From Bifidobacterium breve (GTDB lineage Bacteria > Actinomycetota > Actinomycetes > Nanopelagicales > Nanopelagicaceae): a stretch of DNA of 64,000 bases. The stretch spans positions 1-64,000 of the forward strand of contig CAMAPO010000003.1 of NCBI GenBank assembly GCA_945860245.1, given 5' to 3'. The translations under genes and the position numbers were made by a program. Of the stretch, positions 10,257 to 19,758 are shown piece after piece. Each line of letters starts with the position of its first letter. Position 1 is the first letter of the stretch. The notes below the pieces were generated by a model. That model had not been told where the DNA came from. It worked only from the letters and a program-made list of their open reading frames with translations, and did not search any database.

Positions 10257-11483
10257 ATGAGAAAGAAGTCCCTAGCGCTAGTGATAGCCCTGGCAATAGC
10301 AGGGTCTTCTCTCACGATACCCGGCCACTTCGGAGATGGTTTAGGCGTTGCTGTCACTAGCGGTTTCGCCTCTTCCGCGATCAAAGCAGGTTCCAAATGC
10401 ACAACTAAGGGCAAGATTAAAACTTCACAAGGTAAGAAATTCACCTGCATCAAGTCTGGCAAAACGTTGGTATGGAGTAAAGGAGTTGCGGTTTCCAAAG
10501 GAACTACGCAAGTGGATCAATCGAAACCAACGCCGTCACCAACACTAACGTCTTTGGGACCAGTGGACATCTATGGAAATCCAACATCACCTGAGGCGTT
10601 GGTCGTTGACAAACTAGTTGACATTGCGTGGGAGAAAGGAAAACCAGCTACTGACTTTGTTGTCAGTGCAGTTCACGAACGCGTTAAAGGAACAGTATGG
10701 GCTAATGACAATGCCGCAATGCTGCCAGCCATTACGCGATTACTCGACGGCGCTGGTGCACCGCTGACACGACAGGTGGATTGGTATGTTTGGTGGGACT
10801 TAAAATCTTTACAGCCCAAGTTGCCTGATAATTGTTGGGCAAAGGACACAAGATTTTTCAAGGCTGAATCTACAGGCGCTGGATATTGCCGACCGAGCAC
10901 AATTTTTATTTTCTTTGAAGCCTATCAACAGTGGTATCCAAAGGAAGGTTTCCTTGAGAAGTATCCAAATGCATGGGATGAGTACGGAATCGCAGCGGTA
11001 ACTGCCGGAGAAGTAGTCCATTTCACTCAGCAAACATATGGTGAGAAGTTTGGGCATGACTCATCAAATTTTTATCCAGCTTGGATACGTGAAGGCCCAT
11101 CAGCTCTCTATAGTGCAATGGCATACGCAAAATATAAGAATATTCCTTATTCGACGGTTCGTAATTTGGCTCTTCGGCACTTTAATAGATACAAGTGTGG
11201 CGAAGTTCTTCTTACCGACTTGTTAATGTTCAACCAATCAGAACGCTCCTGCGAATATGGCGGTGGCCTACTAGCCGTTGAGTACATGATTGCCAAGAGT
11301 GGAGATATCTTGGCACCCTACAGATACCTTGAAAGTAATATGAAGGGTAATGGCGAACACTGTCAGAATCCTTATAGTATTTGTCGACCATCGTATGAAT
11401 CAGTCATCCGTGAGATTTATGCAAACGATGTTGATGCCTGGCACCGTGAGTTGCAGGATTACATAATTAAGTGGGCTCGTTAA
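10257..11483 (+). CDS. Secreted protein with degenerate gluzincin-like domain
   Basis: 408 residues with an N-terminal signal peptide (MRKKSLALVIALAIAG). A small repeat-type module follows (residues about 44-76, C-TTKGKIKTS-GKKFTC-KSGKTLVW), a motif common on secreted actinobacterial proteins. The body resembles HEXXH metallopeptidases: TAGEVVHFTQQ at 249-259 and PAWIREG at 274-280 align with the usual AHExxH...PxWxxEG layout, but the first zinc histidine is Gly251. I therefore expect an altered or absent metal site. Six Cys are present. TACGAT lies 7 bases before the ATG with no ribosome binding site. Function not recognised. Confidence 0.7.
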   Translation: MRKKSLALVIALAIAGSSLTIPGHFGDGLGVAVTSGFASSAIKAGSKCTTKGKIKTSQGKKFTCIKSGKTLVWSKGVAVSKGTTQVDQSKPTPSPTLTSLGPVDIYGNPTSPEALVVDKLVDIAWEKGKPATDFVVSAVHERVKGTVWANDNAAMLPAITRLLDGAGAPLTRQVDWYVWWDLKSLQPKLPDNCWAKDTRFFKAESTGAGYCRPSTIFIFFEAYQQWYPKEGFLEKYPNAWDEYGIAAVTAGEVVHFTQQTYGEKFGHDSSNFYPAWIREGPSALYSAMAYAKYKNIPYSTVRNLALRHFNRYKCGEVLLTDLLMFNQSERSCEYGGGLLAVEYMIAKSGDILAPYRYLESNMKGNGEHCQNPYSICRPSYESVIREIYANDVDAWHRELQDYIIKWAR

Positions 11484-11498
11484 CCTACACTAAGTAAT

Positions 11499-12620
11499 GT
11501 GGTTCTCTCTTTTTACGTACATATCCCATATTGCATAAAGCGATGTGGGTATTGTGACTTCAATACTTACACTCCCAATGAGCTGCAAGATGGCGCATCT
11601 CTTGAAATAGTTTCAAATGATTACATTGATGCCGTTCTATTGGAGTTAGATGCTGCGCCTTCGGATGAAGTGCCAACGATCTTCTTTGGGGGAGGCACGC
11701 CATCGCTGTTGCCTGCTAAAGATTTGGGGCGGGTGATTTCGGCCATTAAGGCGCGCAACGGAATGACTGCCGATTGTGAGATAACGCTTGAGGCGAATCC
11801 AGATTCGGTGACTGAAGAGAAGTTACAAGGTTATTTGGCAGCCGGATTTAATCGGATTTCATTTGGAATGCAATCAGCGCAGCCGCATGTTTTAGCGGTA
11901 TTAGATCGCACGCACAATCCAGCCAATGTAAAACGCGCAGTTGATATGGCGCGCGCTGCTGGTTTTGAAAGTATTAGCGTTGATTTGATTTACGGAACAC
12001 CTGGTGAATCACTTGATGATTGGCGTGCCACAGTTACTGAAGCGCTATCGCTGGATATTGATCACATCAGTGCATATGCGCTAATTGTGGAAACTGGAAC
12101 AAAGCTGGCGGCGCAGATAAAACGCGGTGATTTGACGATGCCGATTGATGATTTGATGGCTGATATGTATTTGCTGGTTGATCAGATGTGTAACGGTGCT
12201 GGTCTAAATTGGTATGAGCTATCTAATTGGTCTAAGCCAGGCCACGAATGTCAACACAATATTGCCTACTGGAAGAGCGCTAATTGGTGGGGGCTTGGTC
12301 CTGGTGCGCATTCGCATATCGATAAGAAACGCTTTTGGAATGTCAAGCATCCAACTGCTTATAAGCAGAAGTTATTTGCGAAAGAATCACCAGTTGCAGA
12401 ATCTGAGAATTTAACTGAAGAACAACTTCGTGATGAAGCGATAATGCTTGCGATAAGAATGCGTACTGGTTTAGCGCTCTCTTCATTAAATAAGCAGGGG
12501 CAAGATAATTTACAGGCATATATTGCAACTGGACACGTAGTGATCTCAGATGCACAAATTCAATTGACGGCGCAGGGTCGATTGATTGCCGATCGCTTGG
12601 TCCGAGAAGCGCTGGGCTAA
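11499..12620 (+). CDS. hemW: Radical SAM heme chaperone HemW
   Basis: Radical SAM protein of 373 residues with the CxxxCxYC cluster ligands in YCIKRCGYCDF near the N-terminus, FFGGGTPS, and the C-terminal HemN-type domain. The short N-terminus without the extra residues of true coproporphyrinogen dehydrogenase (HemN) favours the HemW heme-delivery role. GTG start; TACACT lies 7 bases upstream, so the mRNA may be leaderless. Confidence 0.92.
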   Translation: MVLSFYVHIPYCIKRCGYCDFNTYTPNELQDGASLEIVSNDYIDAVLLELDAAPSDEVPTIFFGGGTPSLLPAKDLGRVISAIKARNGMTADCEITLEANPDSVTEEKLQGYLAAGFNRISFGMQSAQPHVLAVLDRTHNPANVKRAVDMARAAGFESISVDLIYGTPGESLDDWRATVTEALSLDIDHISAYALIVETGTKLAAQIKRGDLTMPIDDLMADMYLLVDQMCNGAGLNWYELSNWSKPGHECQHNIAYWKSANWWGLGPGAHSHIDKKRFWNVKHPTAYKQKLFAKESPVAESENLTEEQLRDEAIMLAIRMRTGLALSSLNKQGQDNLQAYIATGHVVISDAQIQLTAQGRLIADRLVREALG

Positions 12621-12642
12621 GGCTCTGTAGTACCTTTAGCCT

Positions 12643-12981
12643 ATGACTACTAACGCAACTATCCTTTTAGCCTTTCTCGCAGTCGTATTTGTTGTCTCTG
12701 GCTTAAGTAAAGCCAGTGGAAACGAAAAGGGTCTTTCCGGGACTCGCGATGTAAATGTTAAAGATGGCATAGCGCGCGTTATTGGTGTCTTCGAAGCACT
12801 TCTTGCTCTCGGTTTAATTCTTGGACTTAAGTGGACCTGGATGGCTTACTTCCCACTGTTGGGCTTGTGGTTCTTTATGGCTGGTGCAATTTTTACTCAC
12901 TTTAAAGCCGGTAAAGCGAAGACCGCATTCCCAGCCTTCTTCCTCTTAACTTTAATCTCTATCGCGCTAGTACTTATCTAA
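12643..12981 (+). CDS. DoxX-like membrane protein
   Basis: 112-residue protein with four hydrophobic helices (about 5-22, 45-62, 68-86, 94-112) and the DoxX-type pattern FVVSGLSKASG...RVIGVFEALLALGLILG. Family members are small quinone- or thiol-linked membrane proteins of uncertain role. TACCTT lies 6 bases before the ATG without a Shine-Dalgarno sequence. It separates hemW from hrcA. Confidence 0.75.
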   Translation: MTTNATILLAFLAVVFVVSGLSKASGNEKGLSGTRDVNVKDGIARVIGVFEALLALGLILGLKWTWMAYFPLLGLWFFMAGAIFTHFKAGKAKTAFPAFFLLTLISIALVLI

Positions 12982-13002
12982 AGAAGAGACTCTAGAAAAA
13001 TT

Positions 13003-13740
13003 ATGCAATCTCAACGCCGCCTGGAAATCTTGCGAGCTATCGTCGATGAATACGTAGCCACCCAAGAGCCAGTCGGTTCAAAATCAATTGCTGATAAATC
13101 ATCGCTCGGTCTATCGCCAGCAACGATCCGTAATGAGATGGCAGTTTTAGAAGATGAAGGTTTGATTACCCATCCACACACATCGGCGGGACGTATTCCA
13201 ACAGACCTGGGTTACCGCGTCTTCGTAGATAAATTAGCGACAGTGAAACCTTTATCTAGCGCCGAACGTCGTGCCATTGAAACTTTCCTGGATGAAGCAA
13301 ATAACCTCGAACAGTTGATGAAGAGATCTGCAAAGTTGTTAGCAGATTTAACTAAGCAGGTTGCAGTTATTACCCATCCAATAATTGGTGAAGGTTTTGG
13401 CAGCGAAAAGATGACGATTTCCGGAACCGCTAACTTGGCGCGTTCAGGTGAGGATTTAGGGAAATCACTATCACCAATTCTGGAAGCTCTGGAAGAACAA
13501 GTTGTCTTGCTGCGCTTAATGGGTGATGCAAACGAGAATGTTCGAGTTCGAATTGGAGGCGAACAGAGCGAGACCAATCTGCGTCAAACTTCGCTTGTGA
13601 CAGTCGGATACGGCGCGGATAATTCACCGATAGGTGCACTTGGAGTTCTTGGGCCGACCCGAATGGATTATGCAGGTTCGATGGCCGCGGTAACTGCCGT
13701 TGCTCGCTATGTTGGACGTTATATATCGGAGAGCAATTAA
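13003..13740 (+). CDS. hrcA: Heat-inducible transcription repressor HrcA, compact form
   Basis: The N-terminal winged helix is typical (RRLEILRAIVDEYVATQEPVGSKSI, then SPATIRNEMAVLEDEGLITHPHTSAGRIPTD in consecutive order), and the C-terminal GAF-like end has GALGVLGPTRMDYAGSMAAV. At 245 residues it is about 90-100 shorter than usual HrcA; the missing part is the middle region after VAVITHP that normally carries the inserted dimerisation domain. It lies immediately before dnaJ, as in other actinobacteria. No CIRCE inverted repeat is visible upstream. Confidence 0.92.
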   Translation: MQSQRRLEILRAIVDEYVATQEPVGSKSIADKSSLGLSPATIRNEMAVLEDEGLITHPHTSAGRIPTDLGYRVFVDKLATVKPLSSAERRAIETFLDEANNLEQLMKRSAKLLADLTKQVAVITHPIIGEGFGSEKMTISGTANLARSGEDLGKSLSPILEALEEQVVLLRLMGDANENVRVRIGGEQSETNLRQTSLVTVGYGADNSPIGALGVLGPTRMDYAGSMAAVTAVARYVGRYISESN

Positions 13741-13743
13741 TTT

Positions 13744-14844
13744 ATGTCTGATCTTTACCAAACCCTCGGCGTTGATCGCAGCGCTAGCGGCGATGAAATA
13801 AAGAAGGCATATCGCAAGATTGCCCGTGAACTGCACCCCGATGTTAATCCCGATCCTGCAGTGCAAGATAAATTTAAAGAGGTAACGGCTGCCTACGAAG
13901 TTTTAAGTGATCCACAAAAGCGCCAGTCATATGACATGGGTGGCTCTGGTTTCGGTGGGGGATTCGGCGGCGGCGGTTTTAGCGACATCATGGATGCCTT
14001 CTTTGGTGGTGGACAAAATCGCGGACCTCGTCCGAGAATGCGCCAAGGACAAGATGCGTTAATTCGCGTTGAAGTAGATTTAAATGAGGCTTGTTTCGGT
14101 ACTGAGCGAGATATCTCTGTTGAAAATGCAGTTACTTGTACTAAATGCAGTGGACAAGGATCTGCAGATTCATCTGCACCAGCTATGTGTCAGGTCTGTA
14201 AGGGACGCGGTGAAACGCAACAAGTACAACGTTCTTTCTTAGGTCAAGTTATGACATCTCGTCCTTGCGGATCTTGTCAGGGATATGGCAGCGTTATTCA
14301 AAACCCTTGCCGCGAATGTGCCGGCGATGGTCGGGTACGTGCTCGTCAAAATATTTCGGTAAAGATTCCACCAGGTGTTGAAACCGGTAATCGCATTCAA
14401 CTTGCTGGACGTGGCGAAGTTGGCGCAGGTGGCGGACCAGCGGGTGACTTATATGTTGAAATCGTAGAAGCCGAACATCCATTCTTAATTCGCGATGGCC
14501 ACAACTTGCACATTGCAATCGAGGTTTCTTTCGCTGCCGCAACTCTGGGAACCAAGGTAGCGGTTGAATCTTTAGATGGCCCAATCGAAGTTGAAGTTCG
14601 CCCTGGTACTCAAAGTGGCGCAACTATTGCAGTGCGCAGTAAAGGTATGACGCGACTTCGTGCGGCAACCCGCGGTGATTTAATCGTGCACGTTGAAGTA
14701 CAGACCCCGCATAAGTTAAGCCGCGAGCAAGAAGATCTTTTACGTAAGTTTGCGACATCACGTGGCGAAAAGCCCGGGGATGTAAAGATCAAGGGGCACG
14801 AGCAAGGATTCTTTAGCAAATTTAGAAATGCCTTCGGACGCTAA
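13744..14844 (+). CDS. dnaJ: Chaperone DnaJ
   Basis: Hsp40 co-chaperone stimulating DnaK ATPase, 366 residues. J-domain with HPD (RELHPDVNPD, about residues 31-36), a short Gly/Phe linker (GGSGFGGGFGGGGF), the zinc-binding region with CTKCSGQGS, CQVCKGRGE, CGSCQGYGS and CRECAGDGR, and the two C-terminal beta-barrel domains. It starts 3 bases after hrcA and overlaps rsmE by one base, so hrcA-dnaJ-rsmE form one transcription unit. Confidence 0.97.
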   Translation: MSDLYQTLGVDRSASGDEIKKAYRKIARELHPDVNPDPAVQDKFKEVTAAYEVLSDPQKRQSYDMGGSGFGGGFGGGGFSDIMDAFFGGGQNRGPRPRMRQGQDALIRVEVDLNEACFGTERDISVENAVTCTKCSGQGSADSSAPAMCQVCKGRGETQQVQRSFLGQVMTSRPCGSCQGYGSVIQNPCRECAGDGRVRARQNISVKIPPGVETGNRIQLAGRGEVGAGGGPAGDLYVEIVEAEHPFLIRDGHNLHIAIEVSFAAATLGTKVAVESLDGPIEVEVRPGTQSGATIAVRSKGMTRLRAATRGDLIVHVEVQTPHKLSREQEDLLRKFATSRGEKPGDVKIKGHEQGFFSKFRNAFGR

Positions 14845-15563
14845 TGCTTAGCCTTTTCTTCGTTGCCGATCTCCCTACTGCGGTTGGCAGCACATATGAA
14901 TTTGCCGGTGATGATGCGGGGCACGCTATTCGCGTATTGCGCACCCAAATCGGTGATGGCTTAGCGCTTTCAAGCGGACAAGGCGCATGGTCGATCGTTG
15001 AAGTAATCGCCATCGCCAAGAAATCTATGACTGTGCGAGTTACCTCATCTGGTTTTGAGGAAGCGCTGCCAGTTGAATTTACAGTGGCGCAGGCTTTGAC
15101 CAAGGGGGATCGCATCAAAGAATCAATTGAATTAAGCACTGCAGGTGGGGCGGATGTAATTTTATTATGGGCAGCCACTCGTTCCATCGGCAAAGGCACA
15201 CCAGATTTGATGCAGAAATTAGCCACGACTGCGCGTGAGGCGAGTAAACAAACCCGCCGCCATCGTATTCCTTTTGTAATGGGTGTTTTAGATGCCAAGA
15301 AAATTGCCGCAGAAATTCCAAATTATGATTTAGCAATTATCTTTCATGAAAGTGCTGCGCAAAAGTTAACTGATGTTGTAAAGCCAGGAGCAAAGAAAGT
15401 GCTTCTAATCATCGGCCCAGAAGGTGGGATCACCGATGAAGAGTTGGTGCTCTTTAAATCTGCAGGTGCGCAGGTTGCGCTGATGGGGCGACCTATATTT
15501 CGCTCAGCTCACGCGGCGATGGCGGCGCTTTCGGGCGTAAACGCTGCGCTTAAAATCTGGTAA
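14844..15563 (+). CDS. rsmE: 16S rRNA (uracil(1498)-N(3))-methyltransferase
   Basis: SPOUT-class methyltransferase of 239 residues that modifies U1498 of 16S rRNA. The N-terminal PUA-like domain is followed by the trefoil-knot domain with LLIIGPEGGITDEEL and FRSAHAAMAAL, family signatures. The ATG overlaps the dnaJ stop (TAATG). Confidence 0.94.
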   Translation: MLSLFFVADLPTAVGSTYEFAGDDAGHAIRVLRTQIGDGLALSSGQGAWSIVEVIAIAKKSMTVRVTSSGFEEALPVEFTVAQALTKGDRIKESIELSTAGGADVILLWAATRSIGKGTPDLMQKLATTAREASKQTRRHRIPFVMGVLDAKKIAAEIPNYDLAIIFHESAAQKLTDVVKPGAKKVLLIIGPEGGITDEELVLFKSAGAQVALMGRPIFRSAHAAMAALSGVNAALKIW

Positions 15564-15578
15564 AGGTATAGTCAACTT

Positions 15579-15926
15579 ATGGCGTTAGATCCAGATTGCA
15601 TCTTCTGCAAGATTATCGATGGTGTGATTCCGGCCGACATTGTCTTTCGTAACGAGAATGTCGTTGCCTTTAACGATTTAAACCCGCAAGCCCCGACCCA
15701 CGTTTTAATCATCCCAACGATTCATACCGAAAATGCGGCGAGCCTTGCGAAAATGTCGGCCACGATAACCGCTGCACTCTTCACGGCAGCCGATCAGATC
15801 GCATCCGATCGCGGCCTAACTGGTTATCGCACCGTCTTTAATACCGGCGCTGATGCTGGCCAGAGCGTTTTTCACGCTCACCTGCATCTCTTAGGTGGCC
15901 GTGGGCTCGCTTGGCCACCAGGTTAA
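15579..15926 (+). CDS. HIT domain (HINT-type) nucleotide-binding protein
   Basis: 115 residues with CIFCKI at the N-terminus, FNDLNPQAPTHVLIIP in the middle and the histidine triad HAHLHLLGGR at the end, matching the HINT branch that hydrolyses purine nucleoside phosphoramidates. A TATAGT hexamer lies 6 bases before the ATG. Standard position between rsmE and phoH. Confidence 0.95.
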   Translation: MALDPDCIFCKIIDGVIPADIVFRNENVVAFNDLNPQAPTHVLIIPTIHTENAASLAKMSATITAALFTAADQIASDRGLTGYRTVFNTGADAGQSVFHAHLHLLGGRGLAWPPG

Positions 15927-15945
15927 AAGTAGTATCTCTGACTAT

Positions 15946-16929
15946 ATGGAGCGAACTCTCATCACCATTCCGCCTGCAATTGCGATGGTCTCACTCATCG
16001 GCGCCGGCGATGCCAACTTAAGAGTAATTGAAGCCGCTTTCCCAAGTGTGAATATCACAGTGCGCAGCAACGAGATAACTCTGCGCGGCCCACATATTGA
16101 TTGCCTGGTGATAGAAAAGCTATTTGCTGAAATGGTTGTGGTTATTCGCTCTGGACAAACTCTCACCATCGATGCCGTAACCCGCAGTATCGCAATGTTG
16201 GGACAAGAACCAGCAGAGAGTCCAGCAGAAGTTCTTTCGCTAAATATTGTCTCTAATCGTGGCCGCACGATCCGCCCCAAGACGGCTAATCAAAAACGTT
16301 ACGTCGATGCGATTGAAGATAACACCATTACCTTTGGTATTGGTCCGGCTGGTACCGGTAAGACTTATTTAGCTATGGCGAAAGCAGTTGCTGCGCTACA
16401 GGCAAAGAAAGTAAATCGCATCGTCTTGACTCGTCCGGCAGTTGAAGCTGGCGAGCACCTTGGTTTCTTGCCAGGTACATTAAGTGAGAAGATCGATCCT
16501 TACTTGCGCCCACTCTTTGATGCTCTGCACGACATGATTGATACTGATTCCATCCCGCGCCTAATCCAAACTGGTGTTATTGAAGTTGCGCCACTGGCAT
16601 TTATGCGTGGTCGCACTCTTAATGATTCATTTATAATTTTAGATGAGGCACAGAACACCACGCCTGAACAGATGAAGATGTTCTTAACTCGGTTGGGATT
16701 TGGCTCCAAGATGGTTATCACCGGGGATGTTACGCAGGTTGATCTACCAAATGGTGCTCACTCTGGTCTTCGTGTCATAACAAATATTTTAAGCGACATT
16801 GACGATATCGCTTTCTTAGAACTAACCGCTGAAGATGTGGTGCGCCACCGTTTGATCGGCGATATCGTGAAAGCCTATGCAAGGTATGACGAGGCAAAAT
16901 CTGCTCCTCGCAATATACGTAACTCATAA
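15946..16929 (+). CDS. PhoH family ATPase
   Basis: 327 residues from ATG 15946; a GTG at 15895 would overlap the HIT gene and add unconserved residues. Walker A is GPAGTGKTYLA, Walker B is FIILDEAQN, followed by ITGDVTQVDLP, all PhoH hallmarks. The N-terminal KH-like portion is present. PhoH proteins are RNA-associated ATPases, linked here with the rRNA-processing enzyme YbeY just downstream. Confidence 0.93.
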   Translation: MERTLITIPPAIAMVSLIGAGDANLRVIEAAFPSVNITVRSNEITLRGPHIDCLVIEKLFAEMVVVIRSGQTLTIDAVTRSIAMLGQEPAESPAEVLSLNIVSNRGRTIRPKTANQKRYVDAIEDNTITFGIGPAGTGKTYLAMAKAVAALQAKKVNRIVLTRPAVEAGEHLGFLPGTLSEKIDPYLRPLFDALHDMIDTDSIPRLIQTGVIEVAPLAFMRGRTLNDSFIILDEAQNTTPEQMKMFLTRLGFGSKMVITGDVTQVDLPNGAHSGLRVITNILSDIDDIAFLELTAEDVVRHRLIGDIVKAYARYDEAKSAPRNIRNS

Positions 16930-16935
16930 TTAAAA

Positions 16936-17367
16936 ATGACTATTGAAATCACCAACAAATCTGGCGAACTCGTGCCGACCGACGGCGTGCGCAATTTACT
17001 TCAGAATGTGCTAATTGAATTACAGTTAAATCCAGAGTGTGAAATTAATTTGGTTTTTGTCGATGTCGAAGAGATGACCGAATTACATATTAAGTGGATG
17101 GATGAGAGCGGCCCTACCGATGTACTTTCATTCCCCATGGATCTGCCCGAAACCGCAAATGAAGCAGTGACGTTAGGCGATATAGTGATAGCTCCAGTTG
17201 TTGCCGCCCAGCAAGCAGCAATAGCAGGACATTCAATTGATCATGAGATCTTTATCTTGGCAGCACATGGTCTGCTCCATATCTTGGGTCACGACCATGC
17301 CACTGCCGCAGAAGAGAAGGCTATGTTTACCCTGCAAGACAACTTGATTAAGAAATTTATAGCATGA
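16936..17367 (+). CDS. ybeY: Endoribonuclease YbeY (rRNA maturation)
   Basis: 143-residue metalloprotein with the zinc motif HGLLHILGHDH near residues 112-122 and TDVLSFPMD upstream. Required for 16S rRNA 3' end maturation and ribosome quality control in the family. It overlaps the next gene by 4 bases. Confidence 0.96.
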   Translation: MTIEITNKSGELVPTDGVRNLLQNVLIELQLNPECEINLVFVDVEEMTELHIKWMDESGPTDVLSFPMDLPETANEAVTLGDIVIAPVVAAQQAAIAGHSIDHEIFILAAHGLLHILGHDHATAAEEKAMFTLQDNLIKKFIA

Positions 17368-18644
17368 ACACCTTTAATATCAGCACGATTATTGTTCTTA
17401 TCGCCTTTGCTGGATTTCTCGCTGCATCTGAATCCGCCCTCACCTCTATCTCACGCGTTCTTATTGAAGAGATAGAGAGCAAACGTGGCGGGCACTTGCT
17501 GAAAAAGTATTCGCAACAACCTTCGCGTTATTTAAATGTATTGCTATTGGTGCGAAAGATATGTGAATTTACAGCTGCTGCACTGCTCGCGGTTGCGCTC
17601 TTACGTCAATATTCATCAGCGCAAGCGATGGTGATGACGGTTGCAATAATGGTGGTGCTCTCATATGTAGTAATCGGCGTCGGACCGCGCACGCTGGGAC
17701 GCCAACAGCCGCATAAATGGGCACGTGCTGGAATATCAGTTGCTTACTTTTTAGCCTTTATCTTGGGGCCAGTTACCAACCTGTTAATTTCAATCGGTAA
17801 TGCGATTACACCAGGTAAGGGTTTTCGCAGCGGCCCATTCACAAATGAAGCCGAACTTCGCGATCTGGTAGATCAAGCTCACGAACGTGGGCTGGTTGAA
17901 TCTGATGAGCACGAGATGATCCACTCAGTATTTGAACTAGGAGATACCTTAGTTCGCGAGTTGATGGTTCACCGTACGGATATGGTCTGGATCGAGCAAG
18001 ATAAATCTTTGCGCCAAGCGCTCTCATTGGCGCTGCGCTCTGGATATTCCCGTATCCCGGTTGTTGGAGAGAATCTCGATAACATTATTGGTCTGGCTTA
18101 TGTAAAGGATTTGGCAAAGCGCGCACTTGATCATCACGAATCTGAAACTACCGAAAGAGTAGAGCAGCATATGCGCCCTGCTGTTTTCGTACCTGAAATT
18201 AAGATCGCCGCAGAACTCTTAAAGGAGATGCAGCGCGATCAGATCCACCTAGCAATTGTCGTTGATGAGTATGGTGGAACTGCTGGAATTATTACTATCG
18301 AAGATATTATTGAAGAGATCGTTGGCGAGATCGCCGATGAGTTTGATGATGGTATTGAAGCCTTCTCTTGGTTAAGTGAAGATAAGGCGCGCGCTAAAGC
18401 AACGCTTCATATCGAAGATTTAGCAGATGAGTTAAAGATCGAGATCGATAAAGCCGACTTTGAAGATGTGGATACTATCGGCGGTTTAATGGCCCAGAAA
18501 CTAGGCCGCGTACCTATCGCAGGAAGCACGATATCGCTCTTAGGTTGGTCAATTACATCCGAGCGTCCAGTTGGTCGCCGTCGTAAGATAAGTAGCGTAA
18601 TTATCGAACGCTTACAGGATGAGACGTTAGAAGATCATGAGTAA
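17364..18644 (+). CDS. HlyC/CorC family CNNM-CBS membrane protein
   Basis: 426 residues: an N-terminal CNNM/DUF21 membrane domain with about three or four helices, two CBS domains ([19 protein letters not shown] and [23 protein letters not shown]), and a C-terminal CorC_HlyC domain. The family is linked to magnesium/cobalt efflux. Gene order phoH-ybeY-this gene is conserved in actinobacteria. Confidence 0.93.
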   Translation: MNTFNISTIIVLIAFAGFLAASESALTSISRVLIEEIESKRGGHLLKKYSQQPSRYLNVLLLVRKICEFTAAALLAVALLRQYSSAQAMVMTVAIMVVLSYVVIGVGPRTLGRQQPHKWARAGISVAYFLAFILGPVTNLLISIGNAITPGKGFRSGPFTNEAELRDLVDQAHERGLVESDEHEMIHSVFELGDTLVRELMVHRTDMVWIEQDKSLRQALSLALRSGYSRIPVVGENLDNIIGLAYVKDLAKRALDHHESETTERVEQHMRPAVFVPEIKIAAELLKEMQRDQIHLAIVVDEYGGTAGIITIEDIIEEIVGEIADEFDDGIEAFSWLSEDKARAKATLHIEDLADELKIEIDKADFEDVDTIGGLMAQKLGRVPIAGSTISLLGWSITSERPVGRRRKISSVIIERLQDETLEDHE

Positions 18645-18960
18645 CTCTTTTTCAAATGCCGAAGATCAAAAGTTAGCAACTCTGGCAACTTCAACGCTTG
18701 CACGCACTGGCGCTAAGCAAGCGGCGGCGCTACGTGATACGACAGGGCGGACATATGTTGCGATAAACATTTCTGCGCCAGCGTTGAGGCTCGATGCAGT
18801 TCAAGCTGTTTTTGCAGTTGCAGCAGCATCACAAATTGCTGGAATCGAAGCAGTGGTGATTGCGGGGGAGAAAGCTGCGATGACTACGGTGATTACTGAT
18901 AATTCTCCGCAGGCAATGATCTTTCATATCGATGCAAATGGGAGCGTTACGAGGGCGTAA
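18637..18960 (+). CDS. Cytidine deaminase-like protein lacking zinc ligands
   Basis: 107 residues resembling the small conserved protein that sits between the CorC-like gene and era in actinobacteria (the Rv2365c position). The fold signature TGRTYVAINISAPALRLDAVQAVFAVAAASQ recalls cytidine deaminases, but neither a HAE/CAE motif nor the PCxxC motif is present, so catalysis of that type is unlikely. It overlaps the preceding gene by 8 bases. The era gene that normally follows is absent here. Confidence 0.7.
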   Translation: MSNSFSNAEDQKLATLATSTLARTGAKQAAALRDTTGRTYVAINISAPALRLDAVQAVFAVAAASQIAGIEAVVIAGEKAAMTTVITDNSPQAMIFHIDANGSVTRA

Positions 18961-18969
18961 GATAGCCCA

Positions 18970-19758
18970 ATGCGTATCGTTCGATTTACTCCAGGCTCTG
19001 AATCCGGCCTTGGTACAGACCCGCTCTTTGGAGTTCTAGAAGACGATAACTCAATCACCGTAATATCTGGAGATCCGATTTATCACGGAGTTACGAAGAC
19101 TGCGGCAAAGGTAGAACTTTCCAAGGTGCGCTTATTGGCGCCAGTTATTCCGCGGAGCAAGATCGTTGCCGTTGGTAAGAACTATGCCGACCATGCCAAA
19201 GAGATGGGCTCGGAAGTTCCTAAGGAGCCGATCATCTTTATTAAGCCAAATACTTCAGTGATTGGTCCAGGAGACACAATTGTTTGGCCAGCAATGGCAC
19301 CAACAATTGATTACGAAGCTGAGTTGGCAGTGGTAATTGGTCGCGTCTGTAAAGATGTTCCGATAGAACGAGTTAACGAAGTTATTTTCGGATACACCTT
19401 GGCAAATGATGTTACTTGTCGTGAAATTCAAAAGAGCGATGGTCAATGGTCACGCGCTAAAGGCTTTGATACTTTCTGCCCAATTGGACCTTGGATTGAG
19501 ACTGATTTTGTGCCAGGTACACAGCGTATCTTTGCCAAGGTAAATGATGAGATTCGCCAAGATGCAACCCTTGATCAGATGATCTTTGGTGTGCCGCAAA
19601 TTATTGTCTTTATCTCCCAAGTTATGACTTTACTGCCAGGGGATGTGATCATTACCGGCACTCCAGCAGGAATTGGTCCGCTAATTGCGCGCGGTAACGT
19701 TGTTGTCGGCGTAGAAGGTCTGGGTCAACTAACAAATAAGGTGAGTGCAAAGCCGTGA
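18970..19758 (+). CDS. Fumarylacetoacetate hydrolase family protein
   Basis: 262 residues with VAVGKNYADHAKEMG, the metal-binding DYEAELAVVIG and LANDVTCRE, and GDVIITGTPAGIG near the end, the core of the FAH/2-hydroxyhepta-2,4-diene-1,7-dioate isomerase family. Members hydrolyse or decarboxylate beta-diketo acids such as acylpyruvates or oxaloacetate; the substrate is unknown. In actinobacteria a gene of this type commonly precedes gltX, as here (4-base overlap). TAAGAT lies 6 bases before the ATG. Confidence 0.88.
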   Translation: MRIVRFTPGSESGLGTDPLFGVLEDDNSITVISGDPIYHGVTKTAAKVELSKVRLLAPVIPRSKIVAVGKNYADHAKEMGSEVPKEPIIFIKPNTSVIGPGDTIVWPAMAPTIDYEAELAVVIGRVCKDVPIERVNEVIFGYTLANDVTCREIQKSDGQWSRAKGFDTFCPIGPWIETDFVPGTQRIFAKVNDEIRQDATLDQMIFGVPQIIVFISQVMTLLPGDVIITGTPAGIGPLIARGNVVVGVEGLGQLTNKVSAKP

